Source of the DNA: Portibacter marinus
Lineage (GTDB): Bacteria; Bacteroidota; Bacteroidia; Chitinophagales; Saprospiraceae
Direction: 5' to 3'
DNA length: 64,000 bases
Assembly (NCBI RefSeq): GCF_021533195.1
Contig: NZ_JAJNKB010000001.1
Span: 682,001 to 746,000, forward strand
The stretch's first letter is position 1. Every line of letters starts with the position of its first letter. Positions 7,492 through 15,045 of the stretch are shown here, piece after piece. A program made the translations under genes and the position numbers. The notes beneath the pieces are model-generated. The model saw only the letters and a list, made by a program, of their open reading frames with translations. It was not told the origin of the DNA and made no database searches.

Positions 7492-9884
7492 TGTTTGGGT
7501 TTCAATGTGACCATTTGTTTTACATCAATTTCCTCCATCTTTCTAGTATTGTTCAACCGGTAGTAATTTCCTTTGTCCCAGTCCTCCACGAAATGTTCAT
7601 AATATGGACTTCCCGGATTACCGCTGATACCACCTGGGTATATACCATAACCTCTTACAGGATCACTCATCTCTACGACCATTCTCCACGAAGGTCCAGC
7701 ATGCCTACTAATGGCATTAGGAGTATTCGGATGTCCTGGTGAATTAATATCGTTATAACCAAAAGCAGGGATTTCAGTCAAGTGATCAATCGTGGTATTT
7801 CTGCGCTCACTCCACACATCCACATCAATCGAATCAAATTGACATGCTTTAAAACTGCTATAAATGATGTCACTCATCGATTCTCTGATGACCGTACTAT
7901 CTATATCAAATATTTCGTGCTCCTCTTCCTCTTCCATCATTTCGATCAGTCTAAATGCCTCCACATATGGAATATCCAACTCTTTTCTGGCTTCACTAAT
8001 TTCATCGAATACCATATCATAAAATTGATTCCAAAAAATCTCAAAGTAACTCGCGGCCTTCGATTGTGATGTGTAGACATAATCCCAATTTTGCAGACTT
8101 TGTAAAACTCCAGACTCTTTTAACGACAGTGCCTTGTCATCAATGTGCTCCAGTAGAATAGGTAAAGCTTCTTCAGCTTTCAGACTATACGCATCCAGTT
8201 GCAAATTCATTAAATCCTGAATGCTGACCTGGTCCATGGATTCAAGTCGTCTGTTAATATATCGACCCCGAAAATCTTCAAATCCTCCATTATAGTAGTA
8301 AGGATAACTCTCATCGGTCGAATGCTGATTAGCGGAAGAGACATAGTTCCTTATGGGATTTTTTTCTCGTGGCAGTTCATCGAAAGGTATAAATCCTTTC
8401 CAGGCAGACGCGGAAACTGACCCATCTTGTATGAAGCGCCCTTGTTGATTTTGCTTCACAGGGAATTTTCCGGTGACAGTCATAGCAATGTCGCCATCTT
8501 TAGATCCGAAAATAAAGTTTTGAGCAGGAGTGGAAAAACTTTGCAGTGCCTGCTGAAATTCATCGTAATTTTTTGCTCGATTGATGTTTATATACAAATC
8601 TATTTCTCCGGGTGCAGGTGCATCTAAAGAAACCCACCTCTGAGCTAAGTCCAGGCCACTGATAGGATCTTCAAGAACTGGCCCCCAATGAGTATAAAAT
8701 ACTGTGTCCTTAACAGCATCCTGGCCCTTAACCCGAAATTCCTCAATTTTCCATTCTGATTGCTGGTAAGTACTATCCAGCAAGTATTCCCGTTTACTAT
8801 CATCTTTCCATTTGATCTGATAAAGATCTAAGACATCATGACCCACGTTGGTTTGCCCCCAACTGATATTTTCATTAAATCCCAGAATGATACCCGGCAT
8901 TCCGGGTAACGATACACCGTAGGCGTTAAACTCTGGACAGACCAAGTGCATTTCTATCCAAATGGACGGAAGTGTTAATTTTAGATGAGGATCATTAGCG
9001 AGAATCACATGGCCTGTAGAGGATTTCTCTTTGCTCACTGCAAAATTATTACTGCCTATAAATTGCTCTTGATCAGAACGTTCATTAAAATTTAAAAACT
9101 GATCCATGGCTTGATTGACACGATCCTCAAATGACAAACTGGGAGGTAAATATTTCACATCCTGAATAATAGGACTTTGTTTCTTATTTCTATCAGGGTA
9201 TAAGTCATTAAATCTATTCTCCCCAAATAAATTCAAGGCGTTGGTAGTAGCCACATCGATATTTCTTGAATTGAGTGTGATGGCCATTGCTTTCACAAAA
9301 AGAGCAGTTCGATAGGGAGACCAATCTTCTGGTTGGTAATCTAAAAGCTTAAATTCCAATGGCAAATCAGCAGAGCTGAGCTGTCCGATATAATGATTAA
9401 TACCATCGCAAAAGCTTTGTATGAGTTGAAATCCCTCTTTGCTTTGACCCCAGGCTTCGGCAGCCAACTTTGCGGCACGAGGCAAGCCTTTTCTTCTAGC
9501 TCCCTGGTCGCGATTCAACGCTGAGATACCTAGTATTTCTGCATTTCTTCCCTCTACTGCTCTCGTGGTGATATCCATTTGCCAGAGCCGTTCTTTAGCA
9601 ATGACATAACCTTGAGCAAACAATAAATCTTCTGTATTTTGCGCAAAAATATGAGGAACATGCCGTTCATCATAAACGATGCTTACTTCTTCCTTTAGTT
9701 TTTCGGATGTCAGGTCAATGTTTTTATGTGTTCCAGATTCCGCATTGCTCCAAAATCCTGTAAATGGATTCATAAATTCACCAATCGGAGGAAGGACTGA
9801 ACCACCCATATTAATCGGCACGCTCAATCCCAATATGAGCATAATCAAAAGAAGGAAAGAAACTATGGGACGGACATAACTCAT
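7488..9884 (-). CDS. Penicillin acylase family Ntn-hydrolase
   Basis: 798 residues: an N-terminal membrane anchor or signal (about 7-25), alpha chain, linker and beta chain of the self-processing Ntn-hydrolase fold. The new N-terminal nucleophile is Ser278 in IGSNNFAVS (276-284), following a linker with no other candidate, and the beta chain continues with ILANDPHLKLTLPSIWIEMHL and GFNENISWGQTNVGHDVLDL, typical of the family. It hydrolyses amide bonds, in this family penicillins or N-acyl-homoserine lactones and other acyl amides; the substrate here is not predictable. It acts in the periplasm. Co-translated with the small membrane protein downstream. Confidence 0.92.
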   Translation of the reverse strand: MSYVRPIVSFLLLIMLILGLSVPINMGGSVLPPIGEFMNPFTGFWSNAESGTHKNIDLTSEKLKEEVSIVYDERHVPHIFAQNTEDLLFAQGYVIAKERLWQMDITTRAVEGRNAEILGISALNRDQGARRKGLPRAAKLAAEAWGQSKEGFQLIQSFCDGINHYIGQLSSADLPLEFKLLDYQPEDWSPYRTALFVKAMAITLNSRNIDVATTNALNLFGENRFNDLYPDRNKKQSPIIQDVKYLPPSLSFEDRVNQAMDQFLNFNERSDQEQFIGSNNFAVSKEKSSTGHVILANDPHLKLTLPSIWIEMHLVCPEFNAYGVSLPGMPGIILGFNENISWGQTNVGHDVLDLYQIKWKDDSKREYLLDSTYQQSEWKIEEFRVKGQDAVKDTVFYTHWGPVLEDPISGLDLAQRWVSLDAPAPGEIDLYININRAKNYDEFQQALQSFSTPAQNFIFGSKDGDIAMTVTGKFPVKQNQQGRFIQDGSVSASAWKGFIPFDELPREKNPIRNYVSSANQHSTDESYPYYYNGGFEDFRGRYINRRLESMDQVSIQDLMNLQLDAYSLKAEEALPILLEHIDDKALSLKESGVLQSLQNWDYVYTSQSKAASYFEIFWNQFYDMVFDEISEARKELDIPYVEAFRLIEMMEEEEEHEIFDIDSTVIRESMSDIIYSSFKACQFDSIDVDVWSERRNTTIDHLTEIPAFGYNDINSPGHPNTPNAISRHAGPSWRMVVEMSDPVRGYGIYPGGISGNPGSPYYEHFVEDWDKGNYYRLNNTRKMEEIDVKQMVTLKPKQ

Positions 9885-9934
9885 GAGCTCAATTTATGTT
9901 ATATATTGGTAATCTTCAAGCATATACTCATTTT

Positions 9935-10951
9935 ATGAAACTTCTCGGTAAAATATTCCTGGTCTTCATTTCACTAATAGCTATTCTTCTGGCCATTTAC
10001 CTCCTAGGACCACAGGTGAAATATAAAACCTATGATAATGCACCTTTGAGGGGTGATTATACTTTTAATGAGATAGCTCAGATTTTAAGAGAAAGAAATC
10101 AGACGAAAAGTTTGAAAGAAGGTAATCAGGAACTGATCATTTGGGCCAATGATACCTTAAAGACGGAATATTCTTTCGTTTATATCCATGGATTTTCAGC
10201 GAGTCATGGAGAAGGCGCGCCACTTCATCAGAACATTGCTCAAAGGTATGGAGCAAATTTATTTTTAAGTCGCTTGCCACAGCACGGTTTGATGGATGAA
10301 GATGCGTTTGTTTCTTTGACACCAGGGGCTATGGTGGATTATGCTAAAGAAGCTGTGAAGATTGGAAAATCGATTGGAAAAAAGGTGATTTTGATTTCAT
10401 GCTCAACAGGTAGTACCCTAAGTACTTATTTAGCCTCTGCCGATCCAGATATTGAGGCCCTAATTATGTTTTCTCCCAATTTCGAAATGCATGATCAAAA
10501 CACTAAAATTTTGACCAAGCCATGGGGATTGACACTTGCCAGGCGTATCAAGGGGGGCGATTATCACGAATGGAACGCGCCACAGAGGGCAAGGCCTTTT
10601 TGGTATCACAAATATCGACTGGAAGGAATTGCGGCCTTGCAGTCACTTATCGAAACCACGATGAAAAAGGATGTGTTTGAATTGGTGGAACAACCGGTAT
10701 TTGTAGGATACTATTATAAAGACGAATCGACACGTGATTTCACCATCTCTACTGAAAAAATAATGGAGGTTGAAAATTTGATTGGAACAGCTGAGGAAGA
10801 AAAGGTTTTCAAGCAGTATTCTGATGGAAACGCTCATGTTTTTATATCCCCTTTATTTAATCCATCATGGCAAAAAGTGGAAAGTGATGTTTATCTTTTT
10901 CTAGAAGAAGTTCTAAATATGTCACCCAAGCTGGAGGAGGTCCTAGAATAA
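9935..10951 (+). CDS. Membrane-anchored alpha/beta hydrolase
   Basis: 338 residues from the ATG at 9935, chosen because MKLLGKIFLVFISLIAILL is a proper signal anchor; an in-frame ATG at 9896 would add 13 residues and nearly abut the divergent acylase gene. The fold is indicated by the oxyanion strand FVYIHGFSASHGEG and the nucleophile elbow ISCSTGS (Ser in the centre of S-x-S-x-G), with a likely acid/His pair late in the protein (SDGNAHVFISPLFN). Carboxylesterase/thioesterase or lysophospholipase-like activity is likely, the substrate unknown. The gene is divergent from the penicillin acylase, with a 50-bp shared control region. Confidence 0.82.
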   Translation: MKLLGKIFLVFISLIAILLAIYLLGPQVKYKTYDNAPLRGDYTFNEIAQILRERNQTKSLKEGNQELIIWANDTLKTEYSFVYIHGFSASHGEGAPLHQNIAQRYGANLFLSRLPQHGLMDEDAFVSLTPGAMVDYAKEAVKIGKSIGKKVILISCSTGSTLSTYLASADPDIEALIMFSPNFEMHDQNTKILTKPWGLTLARRIKGGDYHEWNAPQRARPFWYHKYRLEGIAALQSLIETTMKKDVFELVEQPVFVGYYYKDESTRDFTISTEKIMEVENLIGTAEEEKVFKQYSDGNAHVFISPLFNPSWQKVESDVYLFLEEVLNMSPKLEEVLE

Positions 10952-10953
10952 AA

Positions 10954-10980
10954 GAGGGTACCACTAGTAGTGGCACCCTC
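10954..10980. terminator. Bidirectional terminator hairpin between convergent genes
   Basis: GAGGGT and CCACT arms pair with AGTGG and ACCCTC around an AGT loop, one A/C bulge pair, 11 pairs in total. It sits 2 bp after the hydrolase stop and 27 bp from the stop of the convergent M56 gene. On the minus strand it is followed by TTTTATT, on the plus strand by only weak T content, so it probably serves the minus-strand gene best. Confidence 0.7.
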
Positions 10981-11006
10981 GACGTCTTTCGACTTAGTTA
11001 TGTATC

Positions 11007-13724
11007 TTAATTCAAAATTATCTTTTCAGAAAACACTTTGTCACCTTGTGTAATTCTAAGAATCAACATTTGAGTATCCGCATTGTCGATACGTATGTTC
11101 TCATCAAAAGACCCTTTAAATAACGGGAAATCCCGTGCGACTACTTCTTTTCCCTGAACGTCGAATAACTGAAGTTTTAAAGGTTTTGCTTCTCCTTTAA
11201 ACTTAATATTGATCTGTTCCTTAGCCGGATTAGGAAAAACTTGCACGTTTTCAAGTTCTAATGAACGAAGCTCTGTATTGGTCACTTTTTCATCCTTCTT
11301 AGCCTCCGGTAATTTGAATCTAATAGGTAAATTCAATTCCATAGCCACCGGTTTTCCGTCTTTCATTGCAGGTTCCCAAGTGGTTTCATCCGCCATTTTA
11401 GCAACTGTTTCAAGAGCAGATCCACTTAATCCGTCTAATTCCCGTTTAAGTGAAATATTTCTAATTTTACCATCTTTGCTGATAATGAATGAGGTGACTA
11501 CCATTCCTTCCTGACCTTTTGCAGCAGCTTGCTTGGGATACTTGAGGTTGGTATAGATATATTCCAAAAGTTTTTGCTTAGAACATTGTTCTTTAGATGC
11601 GGAATCTTCCAGATCACTGCAACCAGGGAAGTAAGCTGGAGTATCGAAGTCAGCAACAGCTTTTTCTGCGTGATCTTTAGTCACCACCTCAACAATGCCT
11701 CTAACCTTTCCAACTCCAAATTTATCGTCAGCCTTCTCCCCTTTATAAACATTTACACTAGCGATATTATCTTTATCAATATCCCTCATTTCACCTTCGA
11801 AAATTTTACCATTTAGGTAGATGATAGGATTGTCCATTTCTTGATCTACTTGATCTTCAGTAACAGTATGGTCTTTAGTTGTAATTTGAACAACACCGTA
11901 CTTTCCTTCCTCACCGTAAATTTCCATCGCTACCTGACCTTTCATTACGTTGATGGACTCAATTTCAGTCGGATCTAATTTTGAAATAATGTCAGCTTTG
12001 CTTTTTTCTCCATTTAATATCATTAATACCGGCCCTTCAGACGCGAGTCCATTAAAAATCAATTTGGAATCTGAAGTGACATTAGCAATATCTTTTATTG
12101 CGATATTTTCTTCATCTTTTTTTGATACATCGGAATTTTTATCCTCTTGCAATTTAAACCTCACGGGTAAAGTGTACAATACATTGACCGGCTTCCCTCT
12201 CTGCAGACCTGGTTTCCACTTTTCATCCATACTATTAACTACCTCTAATACAGACTTGTTGGTCCCTTCACTTATAGAGCGCACTACTTTAGCATTGGCG
12301 ACCTTGCCTTCTTTAGTGACCACGAATTGCACCACCGACATCCCTTCTATACCTGCTTCACGATCTTTTTTTGGATACTTTAAATTAGTATAGATAAACT
12401 CTAACATTTTTTGCTTGGCACATTGCTCCTTATCTTTTTCTGTGCCTTCTATATCTTCACAACCGGGAAAACGGGGCATTTCTTCCACGATTTTAAAGAT
12501 TTCCATAGGGAGCTCACCATCAGTGGTTACTTCAGGTTTTTCTTTTCTATCTTGCCTCTTGCCATAACCAACCACCACAACCTCGTCCAGATCACTTCCG
12601 ACACCCATAGTGACGTTGATCACTTTATCCGTATTGGGGACCATTTTTTCGACACTGTTTCTGCCCGTATAAGAGAATAATAGTTTTGAACCCGCGGTTG
12701 CTTTGAGAGAAAAAGAACCATCAACATCTGTAACTGTCCCATTCTCTGAAAATTTCTCTACAACGTTGACTCCGATCAGTGGTTCCCCGCTTTCTTCTGC
12801 CGTAACCGTCCCGGATATGGAGACTTTCTCAACAAGTTCTGTCTTATTTAATGCAGCTTCATCACCATTAAATGAGAAAGTAAAAGCGAATAAGAGTAAC
12901 AATAACACCGGAATTCCAAGTGCATACATAACTATAGTCGGACGTCCTGAGCGTTTTTGATTAATCATCTTAATTCTGTTTTTTAAATGTGAATTGAAAA
13001 ATTGATGGGTCAATCCCATCTGTAGATTGTTGTTGGTTTGTGCCAATAACAAACTCTTATATGTCTTTTTACTGGAGTTTTTAATGACCACTTGATCAGC
13101 CAAGTATTCATGGACTTCCTTCAATGCGTTTTTGTAAAAGTAAATCATCGGACTGCACCAAAAAACCACCTTTAAGATCTCGGTGATGATGATATCATAA
13201 CTATGTCTTCCCTTAATGTGCTCTATTTCGTGCTCCAGAATTCTATTGATCTCCTTAGACATCTCAATTTTCTTGCTGAAAAATATCCACTTAAAAAAAG
13301 AGAATGGCAAGTGAACCTGATCCGTTAGAAGTAATGTATATCCAGCTTGCACTTTCTTTTCTGCACCGTGATAGATTTCAACAATCTTTCGAATTCCAAT
13401 CATCAAGCGCGTCAAACTTATAATTAACCCTATAGCATAGATGAAGTACAAAATAGTATACCAAGCAAATTGATCTTTTTTCTGTGTTGCAACAACCGCC
13501 TCAAGGTCATCGATTTCCATCAGTACCGGATAGATGACATAAGCAACATTCGATTCATTTTTCCATGGTATAAATTCTAACAAGGGAAGTAAAATTCCTG
13601 TGACCAGAGTAATAAGCAAGTAAGATCGATTAGCAGTAAAGAAGGTCTTTTTCTTTAAGAATAACTCATAGATTCCATAGAAAAAAAGCCAACAGAGCGT
13701 AACTTTAAGTAAATATGCAATCAT
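11007..13724 (-). CDS. M56 (BlaR1-like) metalloprotease fused to two TonB C-terminal domains and a T9SS tail
   Basis: 905 residues. Residues 1-285: BlaR1/MecR1-type M56 membrane protease with four transmembrane segments and zinc motif HEIEH (165-169), with EVHEYLAD (203-210) giving the third ligand. About 300-376: carboxypeptidase-like regulatory domain (ISGTVTAEESGEPLIGVNV), then the VVVVGYG motif (383-389) that normally opens a TonB receptor plug. About 405-520 and 705-820: two TonB C-terminal domains, each ending a PGC...EQC...EYIYTNLKYP block. Between them are two plug-like segments (GPVLMILNGEKS and PIIYLNGKIFEGEM). 830-905: a Por-type T9SS sorting domain (VFPNPAKEQINIKF). Paired with BlaI by a 4-bp overlap. 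A fusion of this order is unusual; see findings. Confidence 0.9.
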   Translation of the reverse strand: MIAYLLKVTLCWLFFYGIYELFLKKKTFFTANRSYLLITLVTGILLPLLEFIPWKNESNVAYVIYPVLMEIDDLEAVVATQKKDQFAWYTILYFIYAIGLIISLTRLMIGIRKIVEIYHGAEKKVQAGYTLLLTDQVHLPFSFFKWIFFSKKIEMSKEINRILEHEIEHIKGRHSYDIIITEILKVVFWCSPMIYFYKNALKEVHEYLADQVVIKNSSKKTYKSLLLAQTNNNLQMGLTHQFFNSHLKNRIKMINQKRSGRPTIVMYALGIPVLLLLLFAFTFSFNGDEAALNKTELVEKVSISGTVTAEESGEPLIGVNVVEKFSENGTVTDVDGSFSLKATAGSKLLFSYTGRNSVEKMVPNTDKVINVTMGVGSDLDEVVVVGYGKRQDRKEKPEVTTDGELPMEIFKIVEEMPRFPGCEDIEGTEKDKEQCAKQKMLEFIYTNLKYPKKDREAGIEGMSVVQFVVTKEGKVANAKVVRSISEGTNKSVLEVVNSMDEKWKPGLQRGKPVNVLYTLPVRFKLQEDKNSDVSKKDEENIAIKDIANVTSDSKLIFNGLASEGPVLMILNGEKSKADIISKLDPTEIESINVMKGQVAMEIYGEEGKYGVVQITTKDHTVTEDQVDQEMDNPIIYLNGKIFEGEMRDIDKDNIASVNVYKGEKADDKFGVGKVRGIVEVVTKDHAEKAVADFDTPAYFPGCSDLEDSASKEQCSKQKLLEYIYTNLKYPKQAAAKGQEGMVVTSFIISKDGKIRNISLKRELDGLSGSALETVAKMADETTWEPAMKDGKPVAMELNLPIRFKLPEAKKDEKVTNTELRSLELENVQVFPNPAKEQINIKFKGEAKPLKLQLFDVQGKEVVARDFPLFKGSFDENIRIDNADTQMLILRITQGDKVFSEKIILN

Positions 13725-14083
13725 TGTTCTTCGTCTTTTAGGTCGTTAATAATATTACTCAGGTCTTTAAGGCTTAAATCTTCCTCCTTCACCAGGAAGG
13801 AAACCAGAGAGTTTAATGAGCCATCAAAATAATTGCCTACCAATTTCTTCAGGCTGAATTTTGAGTATTCATTTTTCATGACCAGAGGAAAATACTCATA
13901 AGTTCGGCCATATGCCTTATGGTCCACAAAGTTTTTCTTCTCTAAGATGCGGACAAAGGTAGAAATGGTGGAATGCGGTGGCTTGGGATCCGGCATTTTT
14001 TCTATCAACTGGCTGACTGTACTGGGACCATGTTCCCAAAAAAGCTGCATGATCTCCTCTTCTGTTTTTGTTAATTTATCCAT
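13721..14083 (-). CDS. BlaI/MecI/CopY-family transcriptional repressor
   Basis: 120 residues, standard length. Winged helix-turn-helix of the penicillinase-repressor family: TKTEEEIMQLFWEHGPSTVSQL at the N-terminus (helices 1-2), PPHSTISTFVRILEKKNFVDHK as the recognition helix, then a C-terminal dimerisation helix pair. In this family the membrane protease cleaves the repressor when it senses a ligand, releasing the operator. The start ATG is at 14081-14083; the stop overlaps the M56 gene by 4 bp, so both proteins are made from one mRNA. The operator at 14096-14113 fits autoregulation. Confidence 0.94.
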   Translation of the reverse strand: MDKLTKTEEEIMQLFWEHGPSTVSQLIEKMPDPKPPHSTISTFVRILEKKNFVDHKAYGRTYEYFPLVMKNEYSKFSLKKLVGNYFDGSLNSLVSFLVKEEDLSLKDLSNIINDLKDEEQ

Positions 14084-14087
14084 AATT

Positions 14088-14118
14088 CAAATATATAACT
14101 AATTTTTTAGTTATGCAA
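14088..14118 (-). promoter_or_regulatory. BlaI promoter with a palindromic operator in the spacer
   Basis: Read on the minus strand: -33 TTG (14116-14118), a 20-bp spacer, and -7 TATATTTG (14088-14095), a textbook Bacteroidota promoter. The spacer carries the perfect inverted repeat TAACTAA-TTTT-TTAGTTA (14096-14113), with another ACTAAAT half-site just upstream (14118-14124). A palindrome between the two promoter boxes is where a BlaI-type repressor blocks RNA polymerase. The -7 box ends only 4 bp before the ATG, so the transcript would start at or within a few bases of the start codon. Confidence 0.8.
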
Positions 14119-14241
14119 CTAAATATTTAAATACACCTGTAAATTTCAAAAAGCTGATCCTGTCAGGTCACATTATTACAGTCGTTTTCCTCTTCATTAC
14201 AACGCCCGCATATTTATTTCGTAACCACTAAACCATTAAGC

Positions 14242-14562
14242 ATGAAAAACAATGCTATTTTTCACATCAACCTTCAAGGGCTGGATCTCAGCGAGGACCA
14301 AACACGAGAACTGGAGCAAAAACTAACCGATACCACTATGGAATATCTCGGTAGTTTTAAAGCAGGAAAGGACTTTATTTCTAATGCTGTTGCCTACACT
14401 CCTCATCCTGATGATCCGTATCCATGGCCGTTTCCTTGGCCCGGACCTTGGGGACCTATCCTGGGACCCATTGGACCATATCCTTTTCCAAGACCTTTCC
14501 CTGGCTTCTTTCCGATTAATAGAAAAATATTGGACAGAACACTGGTCAGTTTAAAGAAGTGA
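14242..14562 (+). CDS. Pro/aromatic-rich small protein, possible exported or modified peptide precursor
   Basis: 106 residues, no family recognised. Residues 1-50 look like a leader: a beta-like opening (AIFHINLQGLDL) and an amphipathic helix rich in Glu/Gln/Lys (SEDQTRELEQKLTDTTMEYL). Residues 51-92 are a low-complexity core of alternating Pro with Trp, Phe, Tyr, Gly (for example PYPWPFPWPGPWGP at 59-72, then PYPFPRPFPGFFP at 79-91). A short charged tail NRKILDRTLVSLKK ends it. There is no signal peptide and no cysteine. The next gene starts 1 bp after its stop and a NisT-like exporter follows. It could instead be a structural repeat protein; precursor status is inference from context. Confidence 0.7.
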   Translation: MKNNAIFHINLQGLDLSEDQTRELEQKLTDTTMEYLGSFKAGKDFISNAVAYTPHPDDPYPWPFPWPGPWGPILGPIGPYPFPRPFPGFFPINRKILDRTLVSLKK

Positions 14563-14563
14563 T

Positions 14564-14920
14564 ATGGATACTAAAAAGTCTTGTCCGAGTGCTCCTTACA
14601 AAAAGGGGCATTCGGTTTTCGGAAAATTTGAAGGAAATACATTGCAATATCTGGAAGAACTGGATGTTATTGAGTCTGGAGATCTTGAATTTGGCAAACA
14701 TGAAAACGTAAGAGCAACCATGCCATGCGTCACGAAGGGTTGCATTAACTGGAACGGCAATAAATGCACTGTTCCGGATCAAATGTCCCATTATTTTAAT
14801 CCTGTCCAAGATTTATCTGCCGTTGAAAACTGTCCCATTAGAAGCAGTTGCAGATGGTATGCTCAGGATGGTGATCGCGCCTGTAGCATCTGCCCATTGA
14901 TCCAAACGAAGTTTTTCTAA
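14564..14920 (+). CDS. Cys-rich small protein (probable metal or Fe-S binding)
   Basis: 118 residues, no signal peptide, no family I can name with confidence. Eight cysteines: C7, then a C-x4-C-x7-C group (C55, C60, C68) and a C-x5-C-x10-C-x2-C group (C90, C96, C107, C110), with the block CPIRSSCRWYAQDGD at 90-104. Cysteine spacing of this kind suggests two metal or iron-sulfur sites. It starts 1 bp after the Pro-rich gene, so the two are co-expressed, and it ends 125 bp before the exporter gene. A role as a maturation partner of the preceding peptide is an inference from order only. Confidence 0.7.
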   Translation: MDTKKSCPSAPYKKGHSVFGKFEGNTLQYLEELDVIESGDLEFGKHENVRATMPCVTKGCINWNGNKCTVPDQMSHYFNPVQDLSAVENCPIRSSCRWYAQDGDRACSICPLIQTKFF

Positions 14921-15012
14921 CTACCCATATCTATGTCGCACCCTGACTTTATAACTTTCTCAAAACCATGATCGCTTAGGTTTGAATTAGGCCCGTTGAA
15001 ACAAAACTTTAT

Positions 15013-15020
15013 TACATTTG
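15013..15020 (+). promoter_or_regulatory. Predicted -7 element upstream of the exporter gene
   Basis: TACATTTG matches TAnnTTTG and ends 25 bp before the GTG start at 15046. A -33 element at the ideal distance is not visible, so the exporter may also be read through from the preceding small genes. Confidence 0.4.
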
Positions 15021-15045
15021 GTTAATAGGTCTAGAAACTTAATTT

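Noticed and set aside
9896-9934. Upstream ATG giving 13 extra residues before the alpha/beta hydrolase
   Set aside because: Extension is not hydrophobic or family-like, and the ATG at 9935 begins a proper signal anchor.
14242-14562. Similarity of PYPWPFPWP to known opioid-like peptides
   Set aside because: Short motifs of this kind recur by composition; there is no basis for a functional link.
14566-14809. Minus-strand open frame opposite the Cys-rich gene
   Set aside because: No start context, family or composition support; antisense shadow of a real gene.
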